Origin: Gammaproteobacteria bacterium
GTDB taxonomy: Bacteria > Pseudomonadota > Gammaproteobacteria > Tenderiales > Tenderiaceae
Assembly (NCBI GenBank): GCA_027001525.1
Contig: JALTMR010000273.1
Location: forward strand, 1-16,401
Length of the DNA stretch: 16,401 nucleotides
Direction: 5' to 3'
The position numbers were made by a program, and so were the translations under genes. Shown here piece by piece: positions 1 to 6,510 of this stretch. Under the pieces are notes generated by a model that did no database searches, had not been told where the DNA came from, and saw only the letters and a list, made by a program, of their open reading frames with translations. Numbering within the stretch: position 1 is the first letter of the stretch; every line of letters starts with the position of its first letter.

Positions 1-1
1 G

Positions 2-520
2 CCCCTGCTGTTTGACGCGCCGTGCGCCACCACCCCCTGCCTGAGCGTGGAGCAGCCCTGCGACGACTACCCCGGCGAGGGCTGCGTGGAGATGGAGGCC
101 GCCGGTTTTTACAGCAGCGCCAGCCGTTTTGCCACTGCCGAACTGATCCACTGCCTGAAGATTGTCTCCGACAACCCGGCCAGCCCGGCCACGCAGATCA
201 ACCAGAAAAATGTACAGGCATGGGTCACTCAGCAACTGCCGGTTATCGAGCAGTTAATCGGGCAGCTCCAAGCCATGAGCCACGAACTGAAACAGCAACA
301 CCAACCCAGCCCGGCGCTGGCACCGTTCCTCCAGCGCTGGCACTTCACCAGTTACCAGGAGAATCAACTGCAACATCACTTGCAACGCTGGCAGGCACTT
401 TGCCCCCAACGGCCACCCCGGGTGGAAGATTTCCAGCCATGCAAAAAGAGCAAAGCGGTGCTGAGCGCACTGCAGGAGCAACTCGACGCCATGCCCGTTT
501 TGTTTGAGCCGTCGCCATGA
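2..520 (+). CDS. Nucleoside phosphorylase-like protein, C-terminal part (5' truncated by window edge)
   Basis: The frame is open from base 2, so only the last 172 residues are visible and the start lies outside the window. The visible part contains VEMEAAGFY followed about 20 residues later by LKIVSDN. This pair is characteristic of the PNP/MTA-SAH nucleosidase superfamily, where the Glu of the MEA motif contacts the ribose and the Asp of the SDN motif is the catalytic acid at the N-glycosidic bond. After SDN the protein runs about 115 residues further, Gln-rich and helical in character, with no counterpart I recognise in ordinary nucleosidases. The stop codon overlaps the next ATG (ATGA at 517-520), so it is translationally coupled to the SPL-like gene. 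The true substrate cannot be inferred. The superfamily call is fairly secure; activity on free nucleosides is not. Confidence 0.75.
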   Translation, partial: PLLFDAPCATTPCLSVEQPCDDYPGEGCVEMEAAGFYSSASRFATAELIHCLKIVSDNPASPATQINQKNVQAWVTQQLPVIEQLIGQLQAMSHELKQQHQPSPALAPFLQRWHFTSYQENQLQHHLQRWQALCPQRPPRVEDFQPCKKSKAVLSALQEQLDAMPVLFEPSP

Positions 521-1518
521 TTCACACCCTCTATATCGAAGAAGAGGTGGCGGAACACCCGCGCACACAGGCCATCTGCCAGCGCTACCCCCGAGCAACG
601 CGCATTTATTGCCAGCGCTACGGCGAGATATTTAACCGCAAGGCTCAGAATTTTCGCCTGCAAAAAAAGGCCCCCTCGCTGATTCTGGCGCGCAAGTTCA
701 AACACTTCGTACTGGAGGCACCGCTGAGTTACAACATTGGCGGCCAGCGCAATTTCTACTTCTCCCACATGCTTAACTGCGTCTACGACTGCCGCTACTG
801 CTTCCTGCAGGGCATGTATCGCTCAGCCAACTACGTGCTGTTTGTGAATTACGAAGATTTCGACCAGGCCATTGTCGACACCGCAGCGGCCGCCCCCGAC
901 GGTGAGCCGAGTTACTTTTTCTCCGGCTACGACTGTGACAGCCTGGCGCTGGAGCCCATCACTGGCTTCGCCAAACATACGCTGGGGCTGTTTGAGAAAC
1001 ACCCCAATGCCTGGCTCGAACTGCGGACCAAAAGCATCCAGATTCGTGAATTACTGACGCGCCAGGCCCTGGCCAACGTGGTGGTGGCCTACAGCTTGTC
1101 CCCCGACTTGCTGGTTCGTACCACCGAGCACAAAACACCGTCACTGGAACGACGCCTGGCGGCGATCAACACACTCCAGCAGCACGGCTGGACGGTGGGG
1201 CTGCGCTTTGACCCGCTCATCTACTGCGCCGATTACCAAAGCCTCTACCGAGACTTTTTTCGCCAGGTATTCAGTCGCATCGACACATCGGCCCTGCACT
1301 CTGTCAGCCTCGGTTCATTTCGAATGCCAACGGGATTTTTCCGCAACATGGTGAAGCTCTACCCGCAGGAGGTGCTCTTTGCCGGGCCCATGGCGCAGGA
1401 AAACGGCATGGTCTCCTACCAGCACGAACTGGAGGCGCAGATGTTCGCCTTTTGTGAACAGCAACTGCTAACCTACATCCCCCAATCCATCTACTTTCCC
1501 TGCACCGATGACAGCTAG
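517..1518 (+). CDS. Spore photoproduct lyase-like radical SAM protein
   Basis: This 333-aa protein has the motif CVYDCRYC at residues 88-95. The spacing Cys-x3-Cys-x2-Cys (C88, C92, C95) is the radical SAM signature that binds the 4Fe-4S cluster and S-adenosylmethionine. The surrounding YFSHMLN and FLQGMY are typical of the spore photoproduct lyase (SPL) family, which repairs the thymine dimer 5-thyminyl-5,6-dihydrothymine in Bacillus spores. Length matches SPL (about 340 aa). From memory of the Bacillus sequence, the hydrogen-donor Cys (C141 there) appears replaced by Tyr138, with a Cys two residues on (C140). Start chosen at the ATGA overlap with the upstream gene; its end overlaps the downstream SDR by 11 bases. 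Nothing else here suggests sporulation, so this is probably one of the SPL homologues of non-sporulating proteobacteria, with unknown substrate. Confidence 0.88.
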   Translation: MIHTLYIEEEVAEHPRTQAICQRYPRATRIYCQRYGEIFNRKAQNFRLQKKAPSLILARKFKHFVLEAPLSYNIGGQRNFYFSHMLNCVYDCRYCFLQGMYRSANYVLFVNYEDFDQAIVDTAAAAPDGEPSYFFSGYDCDSLALEPITGFAKHTLGLFEKHPNAWLELRTKSIQIRELLTRQALANVVVAYSLSPDLLVRTTEHKTPSLERRLAAINTLQQHGWTVGLRFDPLIYCADYQSLYRDFFRQVFSRIDTSALHSVSLGSFRMPTGFFRNMVKLYPQEVLFAGPMAQENGMVSYQHELEAQMFAFCEQQLLTYIPQSIYFPCTDDS

Positions 1519-2236
1519 CCCGAGAAAATTTCTGATCACAGGTGCCACCTCCGGCATCGGCCTGGCCATCAGCCAGCGACTGCTACGCGAAGGCCACCGG
1601 GTGGTTGCGCTGGGCCGTGATTTTCGCCACGTAGATGCTCAAGGGGAGACCCAGAAAAGGGGGCTGACCAAGGTTTCGCTGGACCTGCTGCCACTGGAAC
1701 AACTGCCCGATCAGCTCAATGCATTGAGCAAGGCGCACCGCGACATCGACGGCATCATCTGCTGCGCCGGACAGGGGCAATTTGGTTCTCTGGAAGAATT
1801 TTCCTATCAGCAGATACGCGAGCTGATGGATCTCAACTTTACCAGCCAGGCGTTCATCAGCCGCGCCTTTTTGCCCCATCTGAAGCGAAAAAAACGAGGT
1901 GAGCTGATCTTTATCGGTTCAGAGTCGGCCCTGTCGGGGGGGCGCCGCGGGGCCATCTACAGCGCCAGCAAATTTGCATTGCGAGGCATGGCTCAAGCGC
2001 TGCGGGACGAGTGCAGTCGCAGCCAGGTACGGGTCTGCCTCATTAACCCGGGAATGGTCAAAACGGCGTTTTTTGACGACCTTAACTTTGCCCCCGGCGA
2101 AGATGAAAACAACTACATCGAGCCGGAGGATGTGGCAGAAGCGGTAAGCATGGTCATCAATGCCAGAGCAGGCACGGTGGTGGACGAGATCAATCTGTCG
2201 CCCCTGAAAAAGGTCATTCAGTTCAAAAAAGGCTAA
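1508..2236 (+). CDS. SDR family NAD(P)-dependent oxidoreductase
   Basis: A 242-aa classical short-chain dehydrogenase/reductase. The nucleotide-binding glycine motif TGATSGIG is at residues 11-18, an NAG-like CCAG at 85-88, the structural Asn at 110, a catalytic Ser near 138, and the YSASK catalytic motif with Tyr151 and Lys155. NPGMVKT at 180-186 is the usual post-catalytic PG motif. Arg26 and Arg37 near the first beta-alpha unit hint at NADP(H), but this is weak. The ATG lies 11 bases inside the end of the SPL-like gene, so the two are probably co-translated. The substrate is unknown. SDR genes also sit beside photolyase genes in other bacteria, which would agree with a light or DNA-damage context, but that is an inference. 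The element at 2238 begins one base after its stop codon. Confidence 0.9.
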   Translation: MTASPRKFLITGATSGIGLAISQRLLREGHRVVALGRDFRHVDAQGETQKRGLTKVSLDLLPLEQLPDQLNALSKAHRDIDGIICCAGQGQFGSLEEFSYQQIRELMDLNFTSQAFISRAFLPHLKRKKRGELIFIGSESALSGGRRGAIYSASKFALRGMAQALRDECSRSQVRVCLINPGMVKTAFFDDLNFAPGEDENNYIEPEDVAEAVSMVINARAGTVVDEINLSPLKKVIQFKKG

Positions 2237-2237
2237 A

Positions 2238-2373
2238 GGGCACCTCTATCAATTCTGGATGTGGCGGATTGAATTCCAAATTTGTTACATCCAGGCGAAA
2301 ATTGCGGGTAATAGTGGGGCTATTGCCAAAATTTGCAACGCCGATGTAGCGGATTTTGGGTTTAAGGTGCGCT
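2238..2373. repeat. Repeat copy A, interrupted, with internal hairpin
   Basis: The left part (2238-2270) starts with gggcacctct and matches the beginning of the repeat at 2891. The right part (about 2343-2371) contains gcggatt, gggtttaa and tgcgc and matches the end of the same repeat. Between them are about 75 extra bases with a hairpin, GGTAATAG (2307-2314) pairing with CTATTGCC (2320-2327) through one G-U, extended by A/T-rich complementary flanks. The gatgt(g/a)gcggatt stretch occurs on both sides of the insert (2258-2270 and 2343-2355), suggesting a duplication. The right end abuts the stop codon of the DUF2452 gene. No right terminal inverted repeat is seen in this copy. Function unknown; it could also form RNA structure at the 3' ends of the two convergent transcripts. 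Confidence 0.7.
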
Positions 2374-2872
2374 AAAGCAATCCTTTCTCACTCAGCAGCT
2401 TCATGACCAACTCACGGGTGTTCTCTTTCTCGTCCCGAATCTCGTCAACATTGCACCACGACATATCGCTCTCCAGACGGTAACTGGCGATAAATTTGTA
2501 GGGCGGTGCACCACCCCATTCCTGTGGCCCCAGCATCAGAAAATGGAGCGAGCCATCCGCTTTCTCATAGAGGTGGTAGATCTTCCCCGGAACGCGTTTG
2601 AAATTGCAGTGCGCGCGGTGCAGTTCCTGGTCATCCCGGGCCTGCGCCAGAACCTTCTTTGCCTCCTCCTGCAGCGCGCTGATCTGGTCAGCAATCACCT
2701 GGAGCTTGGCACTGACCTTGGTGTTGACCAGCTGGTCTGCCTGGGAGATCTGTTTGGCCACATCGACCAGATCGATCGTCGATGCCAAACGACTCACCGG
2801 ATAGGGCGACGTACGAGCAGAACCCGCATGAACCTTCCCTTTGCCTTCATGTTTTTTAAATTCATCAGACAT
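2372..2872 (-). CDS. DUF2452 domain-containing protein (C1orf50-like)
   Basis: A 166-aa soluble protein without signal peptide or membrane segment. Residues 21-85 form a long helical, coiled-coil-like stretch. Residues 95-140 carry IYHLYEKADGS, PQEWGG and SYRLESDMSW, which I recognise as the DUF2452 pattern shared with the human C1orf50 family. No biochemical function is known to me for this family. The gene stands alone on the minus strand, convergent with the SDR gene. No Shine-Dalgarno sequence precedes the ATG at 2872, but a seven-codon reading frame with a good Shine-Dalgarno overlaps its start. It is bracketed on both sides by copies of one repeat family, which hints that the block may have moved or recombined as a unit. 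Confidence 0.85.
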   Translation of the reverse strand: MSDEFKKHEGKGKVHAGSARTSPYPVSRLASTIDLVDVAKQISQADQLVNTKVSAKLQVIADQISALQEEAKKVLAQARDDQELHRAHCNFKRVPGKIYHLYEKADGSLHFLMLGPQEWGGAPPYKFIASYRLESDMSWCNVDEIRDEKENTRELVMKLLSEKGLL

Positions 2873-2888
2873 GGTTAATCACAGCCAT
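2865..2888 (-). other. Possible seven-codon upstream reading frame
   Basis: On the minus strand, AGAGG (the inner end of the MITE left inverted repeat) is followed after seven bases by an ATG at 2888-2886. That frame encodes MAVINHV and stops at TGA 2867-2865, eight bases inside the DUF2452 coding region, whose own ATG at 2872 lacks a Shine-Dalgarno. The arrangement would allow translational coupling. It may equally be chance, because the frame is very short. Confidence 0.3.
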
Positions 2889-2890
2889 AA

Positions 2891-2964
2891 GGGCACCTCT
2901 ATTAACTCTGGGTGCAGCGGATTTGGGGTTTAAGATGCGCATTCATGAACCAACAGAGGTGCCC
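2891..2964. mobile_element. MITE-like element, 74 bp
   Basis: The element begins with gggcacctct (2891-2900) and ends with the exact inverse agaggtgccc (2955-2964). It is directly flanked by ATAA on both sides (2887-2890 and 2965-2968), as expected for a 4-bp target-site duplication. It has no coding capacity. The inner sequence matches copy A at 2238-2373. Short non-autonomous elements of this kind are moved by a transposase encoded elsewhere. An IS5-like source is possible but I cannot name it. It lies 18 bases upstream of the DUF2452 start and about 70 upstream of the 63-aa gene, so it may influence expression of either. Confidence 0.65.
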
Positions 2965-3037
2965 ATAAATATTGTCATCGATACGTCACAAACTGTTGAT
3001 CTAATAAACACCGTTATCAACCCACAGGAGACAGATC

Positions 3038-3229
3038 ATGGAACACAACACATCAACTGAAAAATGGCTCTGGCGCATGTATCGTGAAGTCGCACAGTAC
3101 GTCCACAACCCAAGCGCTGCCAATGAGGTGGAGCTACTGAATCTGGTGTCACAATACCGCAAGGAGGCCGAACAGCAGAATAAGACGGCCAGTGACGACG
3201 AACACGAGTGGGCGATGAACTTCCGCTAG
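3038..3229 (+). CDS. Small hypothetical protein, 63 aa
   Basis: I do not recognise this protein. It is hydrophilic, helical in character, rich in Glu, Gln and Asn, with Trp at residues 10, 12 and 58 and no signal peptide or membrane segment. It is considered real because AGGAGA lies 8 bases before the ATG and a strong intrinsic terminator follows the stop codon directly. It is a single-gene transcription unit between the MITE-like element and the convergent outer-membrane protein gene. A small regulatory or adaptor protein is possible, but there is no direct evidence of function. Confidence 0.65.
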   Translation: MEHNTSTEKWLWRMYREVAQYVHNPSAANEVELLNLVSQYRKEAEQQNKTASDDEHEWAMNFR

Positions 3230-3231
3230 GC

Positions 3232-3255
3232 GGGCAGCGCTCTGCCCCCTTTTTT
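3232..3255 (+). terminator. Rho-independent terminator of the 63-aa gene
   Basis: The stem GGGCAG (3232-3237) pairs with CTGCCC (3242-3247) around a CGCT loop, then CC and six T (3250-3255). It starts two bases after the stop codon of the small gene. On the minus strand no T run follows, so it probably serves the plus strand only. Confidence 0.8.
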
Positions 3256-3257
3256 GA

Positions 3258-4688
3258 CTACAGTTCCCAGACGATACGTGCGTAGGCGATGTTTTGGTCG
3301 TAGTTTAATACACCCAACGAAAACGCCTGCGTATTGTGAGACAAACTGAAACTGCTCACCAAATTCGTATTGATCCGCCGTTCTATTTCTGCACTGGCAC
3401 GTACAAATTTGTTCTTGCCCCGATCAGCCAGGTCGGAATACTGCCCGGTGACCGAAACGATGAATCGTGAGCGGGATGAAATATTCCAGTTGTACGAAGC
3501 CGAACCCCCTTTGATTAACTCCTCCCGCCCCGTTGACTCGTAAAGACGGCTTTCATCATAGACCGTCAGCGCCAGCAGGCTCTGGCGACCGTACAGGGAA
3601 AAATTGCCCGTCAGACGCTTGCGCACATAGGCAGCATTTCCAACCGAGGGCAGACTGGGATCAACTTCCGTGCTTAAGAGCGGAGGGACAGCCGCGTCGC
3701 CTGTATCGCCCTCAGCCGGGACAGGAGCAGGGGCAGGTTCGTTGGCTGCAAACAGAGTGGTCGCCAATACGGTGACGCTCTCATCGTAGGAGAGCGAGAG
3801 TTCCGTTCTTCTGGCGCGGTTGCTGATCGTCAACGCGCGAGTGTTACCAAAATAACGTTTCCCCACGCTGGCCACCACGGAGGTATGCCGGGTGGCAATC
3901 CAGCTAAATCCGGCCGTCCACTTGGACCCCCTCGGGTTGGTGACGATGCCTGCCCGGTCATACTGGTTGTCGTCATAACCGGAGGTGGCCAACAGACTGA
4001 GCCTGGGGGTCAGTCGATACTCCAGCTCACCGTTGTACTCCTGCAGCAGGGTATTCACCTGGTTGGCAGAAGAGATATCCTGCTTTAGATAGACCAATCG
4101 CCACAGCAGGCGCTGAAACGCGCGGCCGCTACTTAATCTTGCCTCGTAGCTGTTACGTTCACTGCCCTCGATTTCAGCGGCGGAGTATCGGACGATGCCG
4201 CGTTCAGCCGCCAGATACACATCGGCGGAACGCCCCAGGCTGTATTCGATATAGGGGCGCACGCTGGCCACTGTGGCGTTAGTACGGTTGCGATTGATGG
4301 TGGCGTTGTTCAGCGTAATAGTGCCGGCGTTACTGATATTTTGTTGCCCGTAACTGGCTGCGGCATCGATGAAGAAAAAGTCCCGCACCAGATTGGCCGT
4401 CGCATTGCCTCTGAACTGACTGTAGGTTTTGTTGTACTGACTCTCCTTGGCGTAGACCAGATTCTGCATACGGTAATCGAGTGTTAAATCCAACGTTCTG
4501 CTACGTTGGTTAATCGCGAGTGATGGCGTGAGTTCGGTGATGAAATCGGTCACCTTGTCACCCTCATCCACCAGGGTGAGGTTGTCGTTGTATGACTCCT
4601 GTGCCAAAAACCCCGGCGTCCATGTCCAGTTTGCCATTGCCCCTGCACTGAACATGGCACTCACAGAAATCAATATAAATCGCTTCAT
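3258..4688 (-). CDS. TIGR03016-like PEP-CTERM-associated outer-membrane beta-barrel protein
   Basis: With the ATG at 4688 the product is 476 aa, beginning with a 19-residue signal peptide (MKRFILISVSAMFSAGAMA, cleavage before NWTW). An upstream in-frame ATG at 4844 would bury this signal behind 52 residues, so it is rejected. The mature protein is a succession of alternating strands, with ESYNDNLTL at 31-39, TDFITELTPSLAI at 47-59 and LDYRMQNLVYA at 70-80 near the N terminus. This pattern matches the TIGR03016 family found beside exosortase/PEP-CTERM exopolysaccharide loci. A Pro/Ala/Asp-rich insertion at 314-349 is probably an exposed loop, and the chain ends in RIVWEL. Expected location is the outer membrane. 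No exosortase, glycosyltransferase or PEP-CTERM substrate is visible here, so the gene is an orphan within the window. Confidence 0.8.
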   Translation of the reverse strand: MKRFILISVSAMFSAGAMANWTWTPGFLAQESYNDNLTLVDEGDKVTDFITELTPSLAINQRSRTLDLTLDYRMQNLVYAKESQYNKTYSQFRGNATANLVRDFFFIDAAASYGQQNISNAGTITLNNATINRNRTNATVASVRPYIEYSLGRSADVYLAAERGIVRYSAAEIEGSERNSYEARLSSGRAFQRLLWRLVYLKQDISSANQVNTLLQEYNGELEYRLTPRLSLLATSGYDDNQYDRAGIVTNPRGSKWTAGFSWIATRHTSVVASVGKRYFGNTRALTISNRARRTELSLSYDESVTVLATTLFAANEPAPAPVPAEGDTGDAAVPPLLSTEVDPSLPSVGNAAYVRKRLTGNFSLYGRQSLLALTVYDESRLYESTGREELIKGGSASYNWNISSRSRFIVSVTGQYSDLADRGKNKFVRASAEIERRINTNLVSSFSLSHNTQAFSLGVLNYDQNIAYARIVWEL

Positions 4689-4850
4689 TATCACGTCGCT
4701 GGCTCTCCATCCATCCGCTCGTTCCCAACCTTGAACATCATGAAACACGCCACCACCAGGATCACCTGCCAGACCGGTAAAAATCTTCTGCACTAGGGAA
4801 TTCGAGGCATTTTCGCCAGGCGCCACCTTTCGGTAACTGCCCATTTTTGG

Positions 4851-4856
4851 TAGAAT
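4851..4856 (+). promoter_or_regulatory. Possible -10 box for the SulP gene
   Basis: TAGAAT at 4851-4856 lies about 50 bases before the SulP start codon. A recognisable -35 is not clear (TTTCGG at 17-base spacing). The 216-base divergent region between 4688 and 4905 must hold promoters for both genes; this is the best plus-strand candidate. Confidence 0.3.
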
Positions 4857-4904
4857 TTCGCCCCATTTTCACATCCCCCCGCCCCGCGGTAAAGAGGTAG
4901 TTAA

Positions 4905-6434
4905 ATGTTCGAACCCCGAGCAAACCCCCAGGCCAATGTTAAGAATGACGTACTGTCAGGCTTAACCGTCGCCCTGGCGCTGGTGCCTGAAGCTATCGCC
5001 TTTGCGTTTGTGGCAAATGTTGATCCGCTGGTGGGGCTTTATGCGGCATTTATCGTCGGCCTGATCACCTCGGCTATCGGCGGGCGGCCAGGCATGATCT
5101 CCGGCGCAACCGGAGCGCTGGCGGTGGTCATGGTCAGTCTTGTGCTCGATCACGGGGTGGAGTATCTCTTTGCTGCGGTGGTTCTGATGGGGATCATCCA
5201 GATCGGGGCAGGGGTATTGAAGCTGGGCAAGTTCATCCGCCTGGTTCCCTACCCGGTCATGCTCGGCTTTGTGAACGGACTGGCCATTGTGATTTTTCTG
5301 GCGCAGATGAAACAGTTCCAGGTGGAGGGGGCTAATGGCAGCATGACGTGGATGAGTGGCTCTGCCCTCTGGATGCTGCTGGGGCTGATTGCCCTGACCA
5401 TGGCGATCATCTACTTCCTCCCCAAATTCACCAAGGCCATTCCCTCTTCGCTCGCCGCCATTTTGGTGGTCTCCATCCTGGTGATTGTTTTTGGTCTGGA
5501 TGTACGCACTGTGGGTGACATGGCCTCCATCGCCGGCGGCCTGCCGGAGTTTCACATTCCTTCCGTCCCCCTGACCTGGGAGACGTTGTGGATCATTCTG
5601 CCCTACTCCGTGATTTTGGCGGCCATCGGCCTGATCGAGTCACTGCTGACCATGACACTTATCGACGAAATCACCGAAACCCGCGGCCAGGGCAACCGCG
5701 AATGCATGGGCCAGGGGACGGCCAACGTGGTCACCGGATTTTTTGGCGGCATGGGGGGCTGCGCCATGATCGGCCAAAGCATGATCAACGTGAACTCCGG
5801 CGGCCGCGGCCGACTGTCGGGCATCGCCGGGGCGCTGTTTCTGCTCTGCTTCATTCTGTTTGCCAGCAGCCTGATCGAAGAGATTCCGCTGGCCGCGCTG
5901 ATCGGCGTGATGTTTATCGTCGTCATCGGCACCTTTGAGTGGTCCAGCTTCCGCCTCTTTGGCAAGATCCCCCGAACCGATGCCTTCGTGCTGATTCTGG
6001 TTTCGGGTGTTACCGTCGCCACGGATCTGGCGATTGCCGTCGTCGTTGGCGTCATCGTCTCTGCGCTGGCCTTCGCCTGGGATACCGCCAAGCGCATGGA
6101 GGCCGAGACCCATATTGACGAAAACGGCACCAAGTTTTACACCCTTCACGGGCCCCTTTTCTTTGGCTCGATCCACAGCTTCAAACAGCTTTTTGATGCC
6201 CGCAACGATCCCCAGGATGTGGTTATAGACTTCGCCGATACCCGCGTCTGTGACCACTCGGGACTGGAGGCCATCGACGCCGTGGCCGAGCGTTATCTCA
6301 ACGCCGGCAAAACACTGCACATCAAGCACCTGAGCCCGGAGTGCCGGGAGCTGCTGACCAAGGCCGGCAATCTGGTTGAAGTCAATGTCATCGAAGATCC
6401 GAAGTACCATATTGCCGACGACCGTCTCGCATAA
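4905..6434 (+). CDS. SulP family inorganic anion transporter with STAS domain
   Basis: A 509-aa inner-membrane protein. Residues 14-395 hold many hydrophobic helices with SulP landmarks: VPEAIAFAF near 27, GLYAAFIVG near 44, SGATGA at 66-71 and IGLIESLLT at 241-249. Residues 408-505 form a cytoplasmic STAS domain with [16 protein letters not shown], where Ser452 sits at the position phosphorylated in anti-sigma-antagonist relatives. SulP proteins carry sulfate, bicarbonate, chloride or dicarboxylates; sequence alone does not decide which, although sulfate or bicarbonate is likely. The start has AAGAGG 8 bases upstream. Length is near the short end of the family. The RNase D gene follows after 76 bases, possibly with its own promoter. 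Confidence 0.93.
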   Translation: MFEPRANPQANVKNDVLSGLTVALALVPEAIAFAFVANVDPLVGLYAAFIVGLITSAIGGRPGMISGATGALAVVMVSLVLDHGVEYLFAAVVLMGIIQIGAGVLKLGKFIRLVPYPVMLGFVNGLAIVIFLAQMKQFQVEGANGSMTWMSGSALWMLLGLIALTMAIIYFLPKFTKAIPSSLAAILVVSILVIVFGLDVRTVGDMASIAGGLPEFHIPSVPLTWETLWIILPYSVILAAIGLIESLLTMTLIDEITETRGQGNRECMGQGTANVVTGFFGGMGGCAMIGQSMINVNSGGRGRLSGIAGALFLLCFILFASSLIEEIPLAALIGVMFIVVIGTFEWSSFRLFGKIPRTDAFVLILVSGVTVATDLAIAVVVGVIVSALAFAWDTAKRMEAETHIDENGTKFYTLHGPLFFGSIHSFKQLFDARNDPQDVVIDFADTRVCDHSGLEAIDAVAERYLNAGKTLHIKHLSPECRELLTKAGNLVEVNVIEDPKYHIADDRLA

Positions 6435-6443
6435 AACCCGCCG

Positions 6444-6460
6444 GGGGAGCCTTGCTCCCC
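6444..6460 (+). terminator. Terminator-like hairpin after the SulP gene
   Basis: GGGGAGC (6444-6450) pairs perfectly with GCTCCCC (6454-6460) around CTT. Only TTGTGT follows, so the U-tract is weak. It may end the SulP transcript partially or protect its 3' end. Confidence 0.5.
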
Positions 6461-6510
6461 TTGTGTAACCGAGAATGGGATAGAATGGCGGTTTTGAGCC
6501 TGGAATCCGC

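Noticed and set aside
22..507. 161-aa open frame overlapping the nucleosidase-like gene
   Set aside because: It lies in a different frame from the superfamily motifs VEMEA and VSDN and is a high-GC shadow frame.
4689..4844. Upstream ATG extending the outer-membrane protein by 52 residues
   Set aside because: It would place a clear signal peptide in the interior; the extension has no family similarity.
4689..4904. Possible riboswitch upstream of the outer-membrane protein or SulP gene
   Set aside because: I could not match the region to cyclic-di-GMP or other riboswitch cores that I know.
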